Below, piece after piece: positions 26,454 through 38,545 of a DNA stretch of 64,000 nt. Positions within the stretch are counted from its first letter, which is position 1, and every line of letters starts with the position of its first letter. The notes beneath the pieces were generated by a model. It ran no database searches, was not told the origin of the DNA, and saw nothing but the letters and a program-made list of their open reading frames with translations. Position numbers and translations under genes: made by a program. This DNA is from Wuchereria bancrofti (Eukaryota; Nematoda; Chromadorea; Rhabditida; Onchocercidae), in the NCBI GenBank assembly GCA_005281725.1, contig SSBO01000009.1:12325446-12389445 (forward strand). The letters run 5' to 3'.

Positions 26454-27847
26454 ATACATTATAAATATTTACATGGATATATACCACTGATTGTATATTT
26501 TACTGATTTGCTTATTTATTTAATGTTTTTGCTAAGAAAAAAAATTTTTTTTTCTTTTTAAAATAAAAAAAAAAAATACAAATAAGCGCAATAAATTATT
26601 CAGTAAACAATTAAGGGTTAGATGCAACATTATACAAAGAGATATATTCTGTTAAACAAAAATATATAAAAATTTTTTCTTCTTCAGCTTTTATTTGTTT
26701 ATTCTCTTCTTTCTTTCTTCTCCGTTTTTTTCCTTTAAATTGATCATCTTTAAATTTTACTGTATATGATAATATCAATATATATTCCATATTATAGCAG
26801 CATATTATTAGTATTATTAAATCTGAGATTTTAATTATCACCATTCATTTTTTTTTCTTCCGGCTTTCTTCCGTTTTTTTTTTTTTTGTTCAATCAAATT
26901 AGCTTCATTATCTTTTCTTTATGTTATTTAGCAAAATTTGTTCCTTTTCACATTTCCTAATTATGTTAAAAAACACCCTGTTTTGAGTTTCATTTACATT
27001 GTCACAGATTTTCATTCAAAAATCCGGAGAACATTAAGAGAGAAAAGGAAAAAGAGCAGAAAACCGGAATCAATATGGATAATACACTTTTTCCAAATCA
27101 GGGAATGATGCAGTCTATGGCTATGATACGGTCTTCATTAATTTCTTCCTAATGATGCGTACCTTTGCTTGCTTGAATTTGATGTCATCTAGCAAATGTA
27201 TATTGTCATCATATCCAAAACTGAATAGCGCATTCGGTATCAGAGATGAGCGCAGTTGGCAGCATTAAGAAAATGATGCGAACTATATGAAACGATATGA
27301 ATAAAAGGTAAATTTCAAATAGTATTTTTCAATAGTGACAGTAACAATGAAACAATTGCAGTAACTTTCATATGGACAATTTCAGGTAAGTGATAATTAA
27401 TCAGCGAGGTAATCTAACATAATTTACAACATTTTAAGGAAATCCATATACGAATTCTATTAAAATTTTTGAAATATTATTAGGTAGCTTTTTCAAAAAT
27501 TTCTAATTTTTAGATTTTTAATTTGCTTAAAAAAATTTTCACTCTTTTCTAAAACCTTTAACTTAATTCTTCATGTAGGTAATAATTGAGTGGAATATAT
27601 TTATTAATAATTGAAAGATTAAATCTATCATAGAATTTCAAAATTTTAATTTAAAAGAAATTCTTTTTTTTTTTTTCAATAGTCAAATATTACATTCTGG
27701 TACTTTTAACAATCATCATTGGTAATAGTGATTAAAAATACTTATGTGATACAGAATTTTTTCTTTGTTGGATAATATTTTTTGCCCATTAGTTGATATT
27801 TTATTTAAAGCAAAATTTAAGTCGGCTTAATTTATTCTTTTCCTTTC

Positions 27848-27878
<31 letters not shown>

Positions 27879-28731
27879 ATAACGTTTAATTATACAGAGT
27901 GTGCAGAAATAATCTATCTACCTTGGGGAAAAAAGAAGAAATTTGATTTCAGTAATTTTTTTCTTTCTGACATGACAGTAAGGTAGTAAAAAATTTGTAT
28001 TTAAAAATATTAAAATTATTTCATTGATTAGAAAAAAAAAGAAAGAAATCAATATTGATAAATATTATTAAAAATATTAAAATTACTTTAATGCTAATAT
28101 TGAATTTTACCAATATTGATTGATTTTTTGCCATTTTACAAACATTTATTGTCAAAATTATGCCTGATTTTAATACTTAATTTTAAAAACAAATATATTA
28201 TCTGATTTCTTTCTTTCTTTTTTTTTTTCCCATTAATAAAATAAAACAAATATTATTTTTTTAAGCAATAGCCAAATTATACGGCAATATACAATTGATT
28301 TATTATTTGAAATAACAATATTATATTCTTACCAATTAGATATCATTTTCCAATCACAATAACGTCATTTCAAATTTTTTGCCACTCTGTATTAATTTGC
28401 AAATTCATGCAAATAACATGCATTGTTATTATTCTTTCACATATAATTATTATTTATTATTTGTTTGCATTAGTGATAGAAATGCTACTAAACAAAATAT
28501 TTGCTCCATACTTTCTCTTTTGTTTTATTGCTTATACAAAATTATTTCTTTCCTTATATATAAAAAAATAAATAAATAAATAAATAAAATTTGATTAAGA
28601 AAAAGAACGGGAAAGTAGTTGATCCAAATATAGAAAAAAAAACGAGTTAAATTTACTATTTGCTATTTCTTTCATCTTTTCATATTTCTATTATTTATAT
28701 TATGTTCAAAAAAAGTCTATTCTAAACGAGA

Positions 28732-28772
<41 letters not shown>

Positions 28773-31402
28773 TTTTCAGATAACATTGATAATATATGAA
28801 TGTACTGATAATTGCTTTTGTATTTTTTTCCTTCGAAATTTTGTTTTATCAGTATTATCATCATTATAATTTATATTGTAATGATGGCATCAAACATTAA
28901 CCAACTGATTGTTTGCAGATGATAATTTTAATGCCTTGAATAATGAGATTTCAAGTTTTCAAATTTGGAATTAGTTTAGAAATTGTTTTAAAACATCAAA
29001 CATTATTACTACGTGAAATGCTTTTAAAATTTTAAGCTAAAGATTGATGAACAGTGAAACAATTATGCTTGATGATGAAATTTCCAAATGGTACAATAAA
29101 TTCAAATTTCAGGAAACATCTTAACAATCTGATTAAAAATGTTTGATTCAAAGAATTTAATACCTAAAATATTTTTTGCTTTCGTAAGATTTCAAACTTA
29201 TTTGTGAAATTAATGAAATGAATGAGAATTAAATAATGAAATATTCTAGTTTGTTCTATTTCATTTTGTTTCTGAAACTATCTGCATTATATTTTATCGT
29301 TTTCTTTTATCAAAATAGCCTGATTGATGGGTCAGTTTTAAAAGCTGGTAGTTGTGAACAGATGAAATTGAATTCGTTCTTATGCTGGCTTAAAATTTAT
29401 TTTAGAGCATATTTTGATGGATGTTTCTTTTGCTTTGTTTCTTGATGATAGCACTTAGCTTGTCATTTTTATTTCAAATGTTTTCGCATGAAAATTTCTC
29501 TTAAACATGTAATAAATTATGCTTCAAATGATAAATTGTATTGCAATTTATGCCAACCTACCAATTCATTTTTAAAAATTATCATTCTCAATTTATCATT
29601 CACGTTTACGTACTCAAAAATATACGCTTACATGAATTCACGTACAAAATTTTATCATAATTTCAAGTTTACTTTTTAAGCGCTATTATATGGGATGCAA
29701 AATAAAACACACAACTACTGTTACATATATGAAAATTAAAATAAATGCAAATACATTTGATATGCAAAAACATTTTTAACGAAAGAAAACTTATTTACAA
29801 TAAATATTACTTCGCAAGTAATCAAACCCGCTGAATGTTAAATAAATATTAATGAAATTAAGAAATTAGCATAATTTGTTAGTCTAATGAAATTGTAATA
29901 AGGTTTTGTTAAAGAATGGTTAGAGGATAATAATAATAAAGATCCATTCTTGCATTTATACAAAGAGTTTGGGTTAGTCATTTTTTTTTTTTCCTAATCT
30001 GATTAACATTTATTATTTCAAACTTTCACTGAAACAACTGCTATGAATTGCTAAAATGCGTGCAATTTCTTTCTTTTCTTCTAATTAATAATTGTTAATT
30101 CTATTTGAATGCATTTTACATTCAAATAGAGCAAAACAAATTATTCAAATTTGTTTCTTTGAAATAATGAAATTTTATATATATAGAAACTTTAATAATG
30201 AAATTTTAATTTAATCAACAAAAGTTACAATATTACAAATAAATCCATTTTGCTTGATAGCATAGCAGAAATTTATTCATTTCCATGTCTCATTAAAAAA
30301 AAAAAAAAATGTGATCAAATTTTAATGTTTAATGTTATATTTTTTCTTTTTAGAACATTTTTTTTTCAAATTTTAAAAATTTCGATTTCAAAATTTTATT
30401 ATTACACTAAAACAATTTTATTTATTGCATAATCGTTCATAAACTTTACTCTGCTATACTAATAAGCAAAATTTCGTACTCTATTAATAGAAATTATAAC
30501 ATGAAAAATTTATAATATCCATTAAACATTCATTACTTCTTTTCTTTTTCTTCTCATTATAAATTTACAGTGCAAACAAAAATTACTTTTTAAGTAAAAA
30601 ACAAAAGACGAAAGTCTTTTTTTTTCTATTGATAACGCAGATCTTAATGATTTAAATTTGAAATATAAATGATAATGGAATTTGAATAGAAATTTATCTG
30701 ATGCAATATTTATCAATCTATTGCTTCGTCATATTTGTCTGATCGATTTCATCGCATCGTACTTTCTTCAATTTGCCACTTCTGATCTATGTGACTGTCG
30801 TACTTCTTCAATTAAAATTAATTAAGCATTATTATTGTAGAAAATACAAATCAAATTATAATTGCTAGTGATCAAATCGTGAAAATATTTGTAAAATAGC
30901 AAAGCAAAATAATTTTAGAGCAAAAAAAAAGTGCAGCAATAGAGCCAATTTATCATTTTAGATATTTTTTTTTTTGTCATTCTCATTGCTAAAAGATTGT
31001 TCTGTCATCGAATTAGTAATTAATTATCATTAATGTTTATTGAAGAGTTAGCATGGAAATTTCAGTTGATAATTTAAAAATGGAATATATTGAAAAAAAA
31101 AGATGAAAATTAATCAAAACCTAATTACTTTATTCTTATCAATTAAAGCTGATTATGATCATTTAATGCTGATAAATAAGGTGATTATTTTGATTCAGCG
31201 AGAGGGAGGAAAAATATTTTTAATGTCATTTTAATTAATGAATATTTATTTGTTAAGAATAAAGAGATTAATTCATTTAATAGCGATTTTCTAAAAAATG
31301 ATAATTTAAGTTTGAATTTATCTAATTTTTAAATACACTGAATTAGCGTATTTCGAGAATAGAAATTTGATGAAAAAAAATATTTATACAGATGTATCTT
31401 AC
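26454..31402. other. Intergenic AT-rich stretch between convergent genes
   Basis: No confident gene. It holds a less AT-rich island at 26995-27400, a poly-A run of 37 bases (28734-28770) and many T-runs. The plus-strand frames at 28379-28579 and 29236-29679 have AT-driven composition and no similarity I recognise. The missing last exon of the minus-strand CysRS-like gene may lie here. A weak candidate near 30719-30810 (minus) is open for about 12-13 codons after an AG. Confidence 0.5.
28734..28770. repeat. 37-base poly-A run
   Basis: The longest uninterrupted homopolymer I saw in the window. It follows CGAGAAT and precedes GATTTTC, with no target-site duplication obvious by eye. Confidence 0.9.
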
Positions 31403-33840
31403 CAGTGATAGCTTCACGAGATATACTTTGTTTTTTTAGTGCGAGCACCGGCTTTTCAGGATTTGCTTCATTGAGGATAATGCCTAATTCCGGAAGTACT
31501 TTATCTCGTATGCGATCACATTCCTACAAATTCAGTAAATAAAATAAATAGCGTATAAATTTTATAGGATTGTGAGTTACATAAAACTAAAAAGATAGAT
31601 GATGTAAGTATAAAATGGATGTAAGTATAAATTTATAAATTATTAAAAAAAAATTATTTATTTAAAAGAATATCAGATATAATGTGATCATATTTTACTA
31701 CTTAAACTTAGTAATTAAATCATATTAATTTTCACATTATGAGCTAATATTTGAAATTATACCTATAGAAAATTCAGGAAAAAGAACGAAGAAGAAAGAA
31801 CTATCATATCCAAATAAAATAATTTAGTAAGTGTTGAATCTGGCTTCGATCAATGATACAATATGAAAACTTTGCAATAAATGATTGAAAATAATCATTT
31901 GAAATTTAATTTAAATTATAACGTTATCTTATACCAATTTTTAAACTCTTTTCGCTGTTTTTTTTTTCTCTCCTTCCCTTACTAAAACTCTTTTTCATGT
32001 CAAATTTATTGAAAGCGTCAAATTTACTGAAATTTTCTTATTCCTCAAAAAGATCAGATTATTTTAGCGTTAAATTTGCTAAAATTGTTTTATTTCTGAA
32101 CAAGATCATATCATACTGATTTCAGTGATTTTATGCCGCTCTTTTTGATATCAATAATTTATGCGAGAATTTTCTATATTGATTAAACTTTTGAGATAAT
32201 CACCTTAATGATATCGTTAACATTCCGTTGTTGAGCTAATTCCGAAATGGTTTCACGGAAGACAGTTAGTGCGCTAACGTAAGGCATGATTAGTTCATGA
32301 GCGGAAGTGCTCGATGAAGGATTGCAAATTGCTATCTCACTGAAAGAGATAATATGTTATCATCAGTGGTGATAAAGATGATTAACATCATTTACACTTG
32401 ATGAAATGATAAAGGCAAGAGCTGATAAGGCAAATTTATCACAGTAAATAATTTTTGCATTCATCAAATGGCATATCTAACAAATCGCAATTTCATTTTT
32501 TTCTTCATATTTTTTCTTTTTTTTTTCTTTTTTTCTCTTTTGAATGCCATTGAAATTTTAATTTAAAATTGCACAAACTATTACAAAAAGAAAAAAAAAA
32601 GAATTTTCAAAATTGGTAAATGAACATTCTGTGCAAAAAACAAACCTGAAATCAGCAGAGAAAACATTATCTATGTCTTTCGATGTAGTACCAAATACTT
32701 TTAATAATTGAGTCATATAAGCAGCAATATTTCGTAGCAGTAAACAATTCGGAATTTTATTTTCGTCTTCCTCAAAAAGTAATGAATTTTTTTTAACTGA
32801 AAAATCTTAAAAAAATTTTAATCGTTTATCTGTTCTAAATTGTCATTTGTTTATTGATATATATCATTGCATCTTTGAATTTTTATTTTTTTATCATCCT
32901 GAACCATATTCAATTTTAAATTTTCAATTCAGGTTACACTTTGCCGGTTTAATTTTGATTATACTCAAGTGCCACTTTAAACGTCTAATATAATTTGATG
33001 CATTAATATGAAAACAAAAATTACTCTCAATTTCTTGAAGGAGCATTTAGTAAAGTAAATAATGAGAATTATTATGTTTTAAATTTAAAAATAGATGAAA
33101 TTTAATTAGTCAATTTCATTCTTTTTGATGCTTAAGTCTTATATCATTTATTGATCATTTATTAATGGACTGTTTTCCAATTTTTACAAAATAATTAACA
33201 AATTTTGAATGAAACAAATTACTACTAACCATTTCATTAATATACTCTTCTCCGAGATCAATTATTTGACACAATTTTTCAGCAATAATTTTTATATCAA
33301 TAGTATTACACAATGCCGCATTTAATTGAGATTTAATCTTGAAAAACTCATCCATTAATTGCAATTCTCTTTTGTCATATTTTTGATAACCCTGTAAGAT
33401 AATTTTCATGCAAATCATAAAATGAAATTTCATAATAAATTAATTAAATTATTACCTAATCAGTATCTTTAAGTATGACAAAAAAAAGAAATTACTGTTC
33501 ATGATAATTGTAAGCATTATCATCATTAATTTATTATTTAGTAATCTTCTTGTTGCATTTTCATTGAAGCATGAAATACATAAATAAACAAAAGGAATTA
33601 GTGTGATTTATGTGAAGAAAAGAAAGTCTATAAATTTAATTAAGTAATATTGAATTGAATAAATGAAAGTTTAAGTAATTTATAAGTATTGGATGAAATT
33701 AAAAGAGAGAGAGAAAAAAAAAAAAGGAAATAAATAGAAAAAACCTCGTTGATATCTGGTTTGTAATATAGTCGAATGTATTTTCTAACTAGAAGAAGAA
33801 ATTCATTTGCAATTTTTTCAAAGTCTGTTGATGTATTCAT
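31403..33840 (-). CDS. Cysteinyl-tRNA synthetase C-terminal region only (truncated or freestanding)
   Basis: Minus-strand exons 33840-33745, 33391-33226, 32796-32646, 32339-32204 and 31523-31403 join in phase (223 codons, last exon not found). The protein aligns with the part of animal CysRS after the catalytic core: FEKIANEFLLLV, then YDKRELQLMDEFFKIKSQL, then AALCNTIDIK, IPNCLLLRNIAAY, LLKVFGT, ELIMPYVSALTVFRE and CDRIRDKVLPELGI. This is the anticodon-recognition/C-terminal region of the enzyme that charges tRNA-Cys. The HIGH-type and KMSKS catalytic motifs are absent, and I found no exons for them upstream to 38.5 kb. The exon 2 donor is uncertain: GTAGTA at 33225 was chosen because it matches the phase of the strong TTTTTCAG acceptor of exon 3. 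The lysine-rich C-terminus of CysRS is also not seen. It could be a truncated paralogue, a pseudogene with intact frame, or a gene split by misassembly. Confidence 0.7.
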
Positions 33841-33878
33841 TATTTGTACACTTTTCGAACGATAACAAAAATTTAATC

Positions 33879-33889
33879 ACTGAAAATTT
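33879..33889 (-). promoter_or_regulatory. Possible trans-splice acceptor of the CysRS-like gene
   Basis: Minus-strand AAATTTTCAG ends just above 33879, 39 bases before the ATG at 33840. The first codon after it, in the frame of that ATG, is TGA. So this acceptor cannot join an upstream coding exon in that frame, but it fits a spliced-leader site with a 39-base 5' UTR. Confidence 0.4.
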
Positions 33890-34783
33890 ATTAAAATCTC
33901 ATATAAAATGATAACAAAATTTTAGATTCTATAACTGTTAACGATGAAACATTGAATGAATTTTTTTTTTTTCACAAAATAATTTAACATTTTTAAATGC
34001 TAACAATCTAATCTCAATCATACTTTTTTATTCAAAAAATAAAAAAAAAAAAAACTTTTTTTATAACGAAAAAAAGAAGCAAAAATAATTGATGAATACA
34101 ATTTATGAGCCACAAGTATACATATAAAGTTAGAAGGAAGAACAATTACAACATATTTTTAATCATTTGGAAAATGTAAAATTAAAAAAAATGATGGAAT
34201 TTTTAAAACAACAATCCCAGTAAAAAGTATGCATGTGACAAAACGACAAAACATCACTCATCTTCAGTAGTCTTCAAAAAAGTACAATGTTAAAAGATGA
34301 TATTATTGATTAAATTTTTATAACATTTGCGCATCATCAATGCACAAACAAATGACATTTTCGCATCAAATCATTTAATAAATTTGAAAATTTAATTGGA
34401 AGATGAATGAACAGAAAATTAGATGAATATATTTATATATGATAATGAAATGTATATAAATATATACATGTAACTGCATGTCTGTATTGCATGCATAGGT
34501 AATACATGCACTTTTCTTGGTGACAAAAAAAAAAAAAAAAACACTTTTTTTAAAAAAATTTTATCATTCAAAAAAAAAAAAAAAAGTTGAGGAAAATTGA
34601 TTGCACCAGAGATATTACTCACAGAATAAACGAGTTTAATGGGCGCGGTACTTGTGCGGTTTCATTTTGAGCGGAAACATTTAAATTTGTTTGAGAAAGG
34701 TAACAATCCAATGAAGTATGGTAAATGATTATGTCAACCGATTGATAAATTTAGTAATATCATATCCCATTGATAATCAACAT

Positions 34784-34840
34784 TTTAACTCGTACTATAT
34801 AACTTCAGAAAGAAAAAGGTTAATGATAATAAAATTTGTA
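34784..34840. repeat. Dispersed direct repeat, copy 1
   Basis: The CAGAAAGAAAAAGGTTAATG segment followed by ATAATAAAATTTGTA at 34806 recurs 341 bases downstream (from 35147) with few differences. The preceding 20 or so bases (TTTAACTCGTACTATATAAC vs TTTACTCATATTACATAAC) also match loosely. Confidence 0.6.
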
Positions 34841-35115
34841 AATGCTCCTTTTTCTCTTCAAATTTAAATTGCCTTTTTTTTTTTCAATTGAATTTTTTCG
34901 ACTGAAGAATTTGCTAGCAATAATTTGATAGCATTTAGTTGAAATAAATTTTTGAGTATTTGATTTAAAGAAAAAAAAAAGTTATTGATGATTATTCTTA
35001 ATAATAAGACTAAAAATGATGGTAGAAATAGTTGAAATTAAGCTAAAGATTAAGTTTAACTGTTGAATTCAACCTTTTTAGGCTTATATAGTTTGACAAA
35101 TTTTTTTCCATCGTT

Positions 35116-35182
35116 GTTTACTCATATTACATAACTTACATACCCTCAGAAAGAAAAAAGGTTAGTGATAATAAAATTTGTA
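35116..35182. repeat. Dispersed direct repeat, copy 2
   Basis: Second copy of the element at 34784-34840. Near-identity is best from CAGAAAG to AAATTTGTA. Confidence 0.6.
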
Positions 35183-38100
35183 CTATTTCTTTTTCAATAA
35201 GTAGATTTCTTGCTATTATATAACTATTCCAAATTAAGTAATTATTGAGTCTATTAAAAAATAATAGATAAACATAGTGTAATTATTAAACTGATCATTA
35301 AACCTTTAGAGAATAGGTAAACAAATTAATTGCTATGATGATTAAATGAAATGTTATAAGTTGCAGATGGAATAAAAAAAAAAAGAAGAGAGAAGAATTT
35401 GGTATGATCAATACATAAAGTAATTGTTGTTTCGTTCTGAAACAAATTTCTTATGTTAGCAATTCTTTTCCTTTCTTTTTTTTTAAAATTTTATTCCAAA
35501 CTTCACAATTTACACCTATTTATTATATTTTATATGTCTTCTTATTGCTTAATTTTAAATATTTTAAGGTTGAAAAATTTTAAATATTTTTCTAATTAAA
35601 AACTTGAGAATATTATATCTCTCAAAATTTCATGTATTTGTTATAGGAAATAATTTGAACAGTGAGAAAATTTTTGTTGCATTATTGTAAGTTATAAAAA
35701 TCATTTTAGTATGCGTATATTCAGGTTTAACATCGATGTTACTTCACGTAATGCGTAATGTTATTGGATCAAAAAATACATTTAAATAGATAATCATTTT
35801 GCACGTGTAAAAAAAAAAAAAAAAAACGTTGCTACGCTATGATAGCGCTGTATCTGAAATTTACAAATAATATCATTTCAAAAATTTCGTGTACGATTTT
35901 AAAATATATAAGAATGAATAAGCCAATTCCACTCAAAAAAAAAAAAAAAAAAAGGCTAAAAAATCATTTTTTCAAGTATTCCTGAAAACTACTATTTGAT
36001 AATAAATCGTTATGATTAAATTGATCGAATATTGATAAGAAATGAATAGAAATGAGCAAAACTCAATGACAAGTATACAAAAGGATTGAGATCAAATTAG
36101 GTAATAAAAATGTCACTTCTATTTTAAGTGAGTCATTTTGATATTATCAATAACATAAAAGATATTTCAAAAAAAAAAAAAAAAAAAAAAAGACCAGCAA
36201 AAATGAAGCGAATGAACATCAATTTCATTTGTTCAGTCGTGCAAATGTCGCAATGGTTATTTTAAAATTAGTTTCATTATTTTTTCGTCTTTTTTTTTTT
36301 ATCATCCATACTCTTTTTTTTTTTTGCTTTCCCCCATAAAAAGGTCAACTATTTTCAATTTTCAATAAATAGGAAAAAAGTAAAAAGAAAAAGAGATTAT
36401 TTTTAATATGAAGCAATTGATAAATGACCACTGATCTAATCGAACAAAATTTTTTGACTTTAAATATTTTACTGTTTGGAAAATATCAAATTAATGAATT
36501 TTTCTCTTTTTTTTGTTCAATTTTTCGTTTTTTCGTTTCGAATGGGAAAAGGTAAGAATAACAAAGAAGATGGAAAAACGAACAAATTCTCCTAGAAAAA
36601 AATCGAAAATTTTGTTTGATTATATTTTCGGGAAGGCTTTTCAACAATGTATTAGGCAATATACAAAAATTTTAATGGAAACATTTTTGGGATTTCCTTC
36701 TTTTTTAGCCATAGTTTGTTTAGAAGATAGTAAATGTCGCAATTCATAATTACTTTACATGAAAGGTCAATGTACAATACATTCTTCCTTCTTTCCTTTC
36801 TTATTTATTCAAACTAAATATTTTAAGTTCTAGACTAATAAGTACCAAATTAAGTTTTTTCAAAAATGCTGAAACAAGAAATCTGGGAATTGTCCTAAAT
36901 TGGAATATTATTAGCCAGAAGAAAAATGCAACCTTTGAAGAAAATGGATGTTTCAAATATTTCTAAATATTTCTGCATGATTCATATCAATATATCGTTT
37001 ATTTCAAAAAATCAGTAAAGATTTGATTCATATGTTAAAAATACCTTGTCATTTTATTTCCTTAAATAATTTGTTTACGCTTCTCAAATAATTCCAGAAA
37101 CTAGTAAAATTTAAAAATTTTAAATTTCGTCAAAATAATTTAGTTTTGGAAAAACATTTGGTATTTAAGGGTAAATTTCTAAATAAAAAAAAAAAAAAAG
37201 AAAAGAACCTTTGTCATTTTTCATTTTTATATCCAGTGAAAATGATGAAAAAACAATAGCAAAGATTTGATTAATAAATAATATCCAAGTAAGAACATTA
37301 GCGATTATCAGACAATGTTGTTAACTGATAAGAAAGAAAATGGAATATGCGTTTTTCCGAATAATGCTATTATCTAATACGAAAGGTCACTATGGAGAAT
37401 ATGATGATAACAGTGATTTGTAGTGATAAATTATATTCATATAACACTTATATTACTAAATAAATTAATGCTTAAGAATATGAAAAATTTTTTTTTTAAT
37501 TTGGAACTTTTCAGTAAATCTAACAAATTCCGTCAATAACGAAACCATGAAAAAGCATAAGTTTTAAGCTAAGAGAAATTGCTGATTTATTTGGCCTAAC
37601 AAAAGAATAAACAATAGTACATTTAGCAGTGCAATTAAAAGGAATGTTTAAATTATTGACATAGCACTGAATGATTGGTCATTCTTGGTCATCGTGTTTT
37701 CTTGACCATCTTATAATGATTACTACCTTTTTTTAAAATTCTTCAAAATTTGAAGAAGATAAAAGGCAAATGCATGAAGTGAACAAAATGTGATTAATAT
37801 GACATACATCAATACAGTACACTCTCGAACTTTTCAAAACTTTAAAAATGACAATTTTGTGACAATTCCATATTTTTCTTTAAATCATATCAATAGGTGA
37901 TAATACAGTGGAATATGAGGAGATGTTTAGAGAGACGAGAGATGAGATAAGGAATATAGGAGTTGAGGAAGATGCAGGAATAGATGATATTTGCAAAATA
38001 TGATGTAATTAGATAGAAGCATTTGTTAATTGTCGTTTAAATAGTAGTGGTAATGATGAAGAGCATAAGGAAGTTTTTTTTTTCTTTTTTTCTTTTTTTT

Positions 38101-38535
38101 TTTTATTTTAATCGAAGAGAGTGCAAAGATTGATGCGATGAGAGAGAGAATGTTGTAAATGTTGAGAGAAACAGCAGGAGAAGTGCAGCATGTAATATAT
38201 ATTTATTGTATTTAGTGATTGAAAGAGGAAGAAATGTGATGCGACAAAGTGTTATTTCTCAAATTTTACATTATAACTGGTTCTTTCTGGAATTGCTAAT
38301 AATTTCTGATAGACTGGATGATATTGATGTTAACACGTTATTTCACGTTATTAGTACGCTAATTGTTGTAATTGTTAGAACGTAAGGAATTGCTAACATG
38401 TAGCAGTAGTTTTTATATGAATTAAAACTAAGCATTGGTGAAAATTTAAATTGTAGAAATTTATAAAATAGAGAAAGGAAGAAGAGTGATAATAGACGTG
38501 TTTTATGTTTATATCAATTTCGTGCACTTTAATAC

Positions 38536-38544
38536 ATATTGCAG
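38536..38544 (+). promoter_or_regulatory. Probable trans-splice acceptor of mrps-7
   Basis: The sequence ...ACATATTGCAG ends one base before the ATG at 38546. A 1-base 5' UTR is typical of nematode spliced-leader mRNAs. Confidence 0.5.
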
Positions 38545-38545
38545 C

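Larger units (their letters stand above)
33890..38535. other. Intergenic AT-rich stretch
   Basis: No gene recognised. It contains an open minus-strand segment with a good donor at 34623-34750, a diverged direct repeat (34784-34840 and 35116-35182), a perfect 12-bp palindrome AACATCGATGTT near 35730, poly-A runs, and a purine-rich zone at 37890-38260. The plus frame 36513-36749 (KKMEKRTNSPRKKSKILFDY...) is of middling composition, with no family that I know. Confidence 0.5.
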
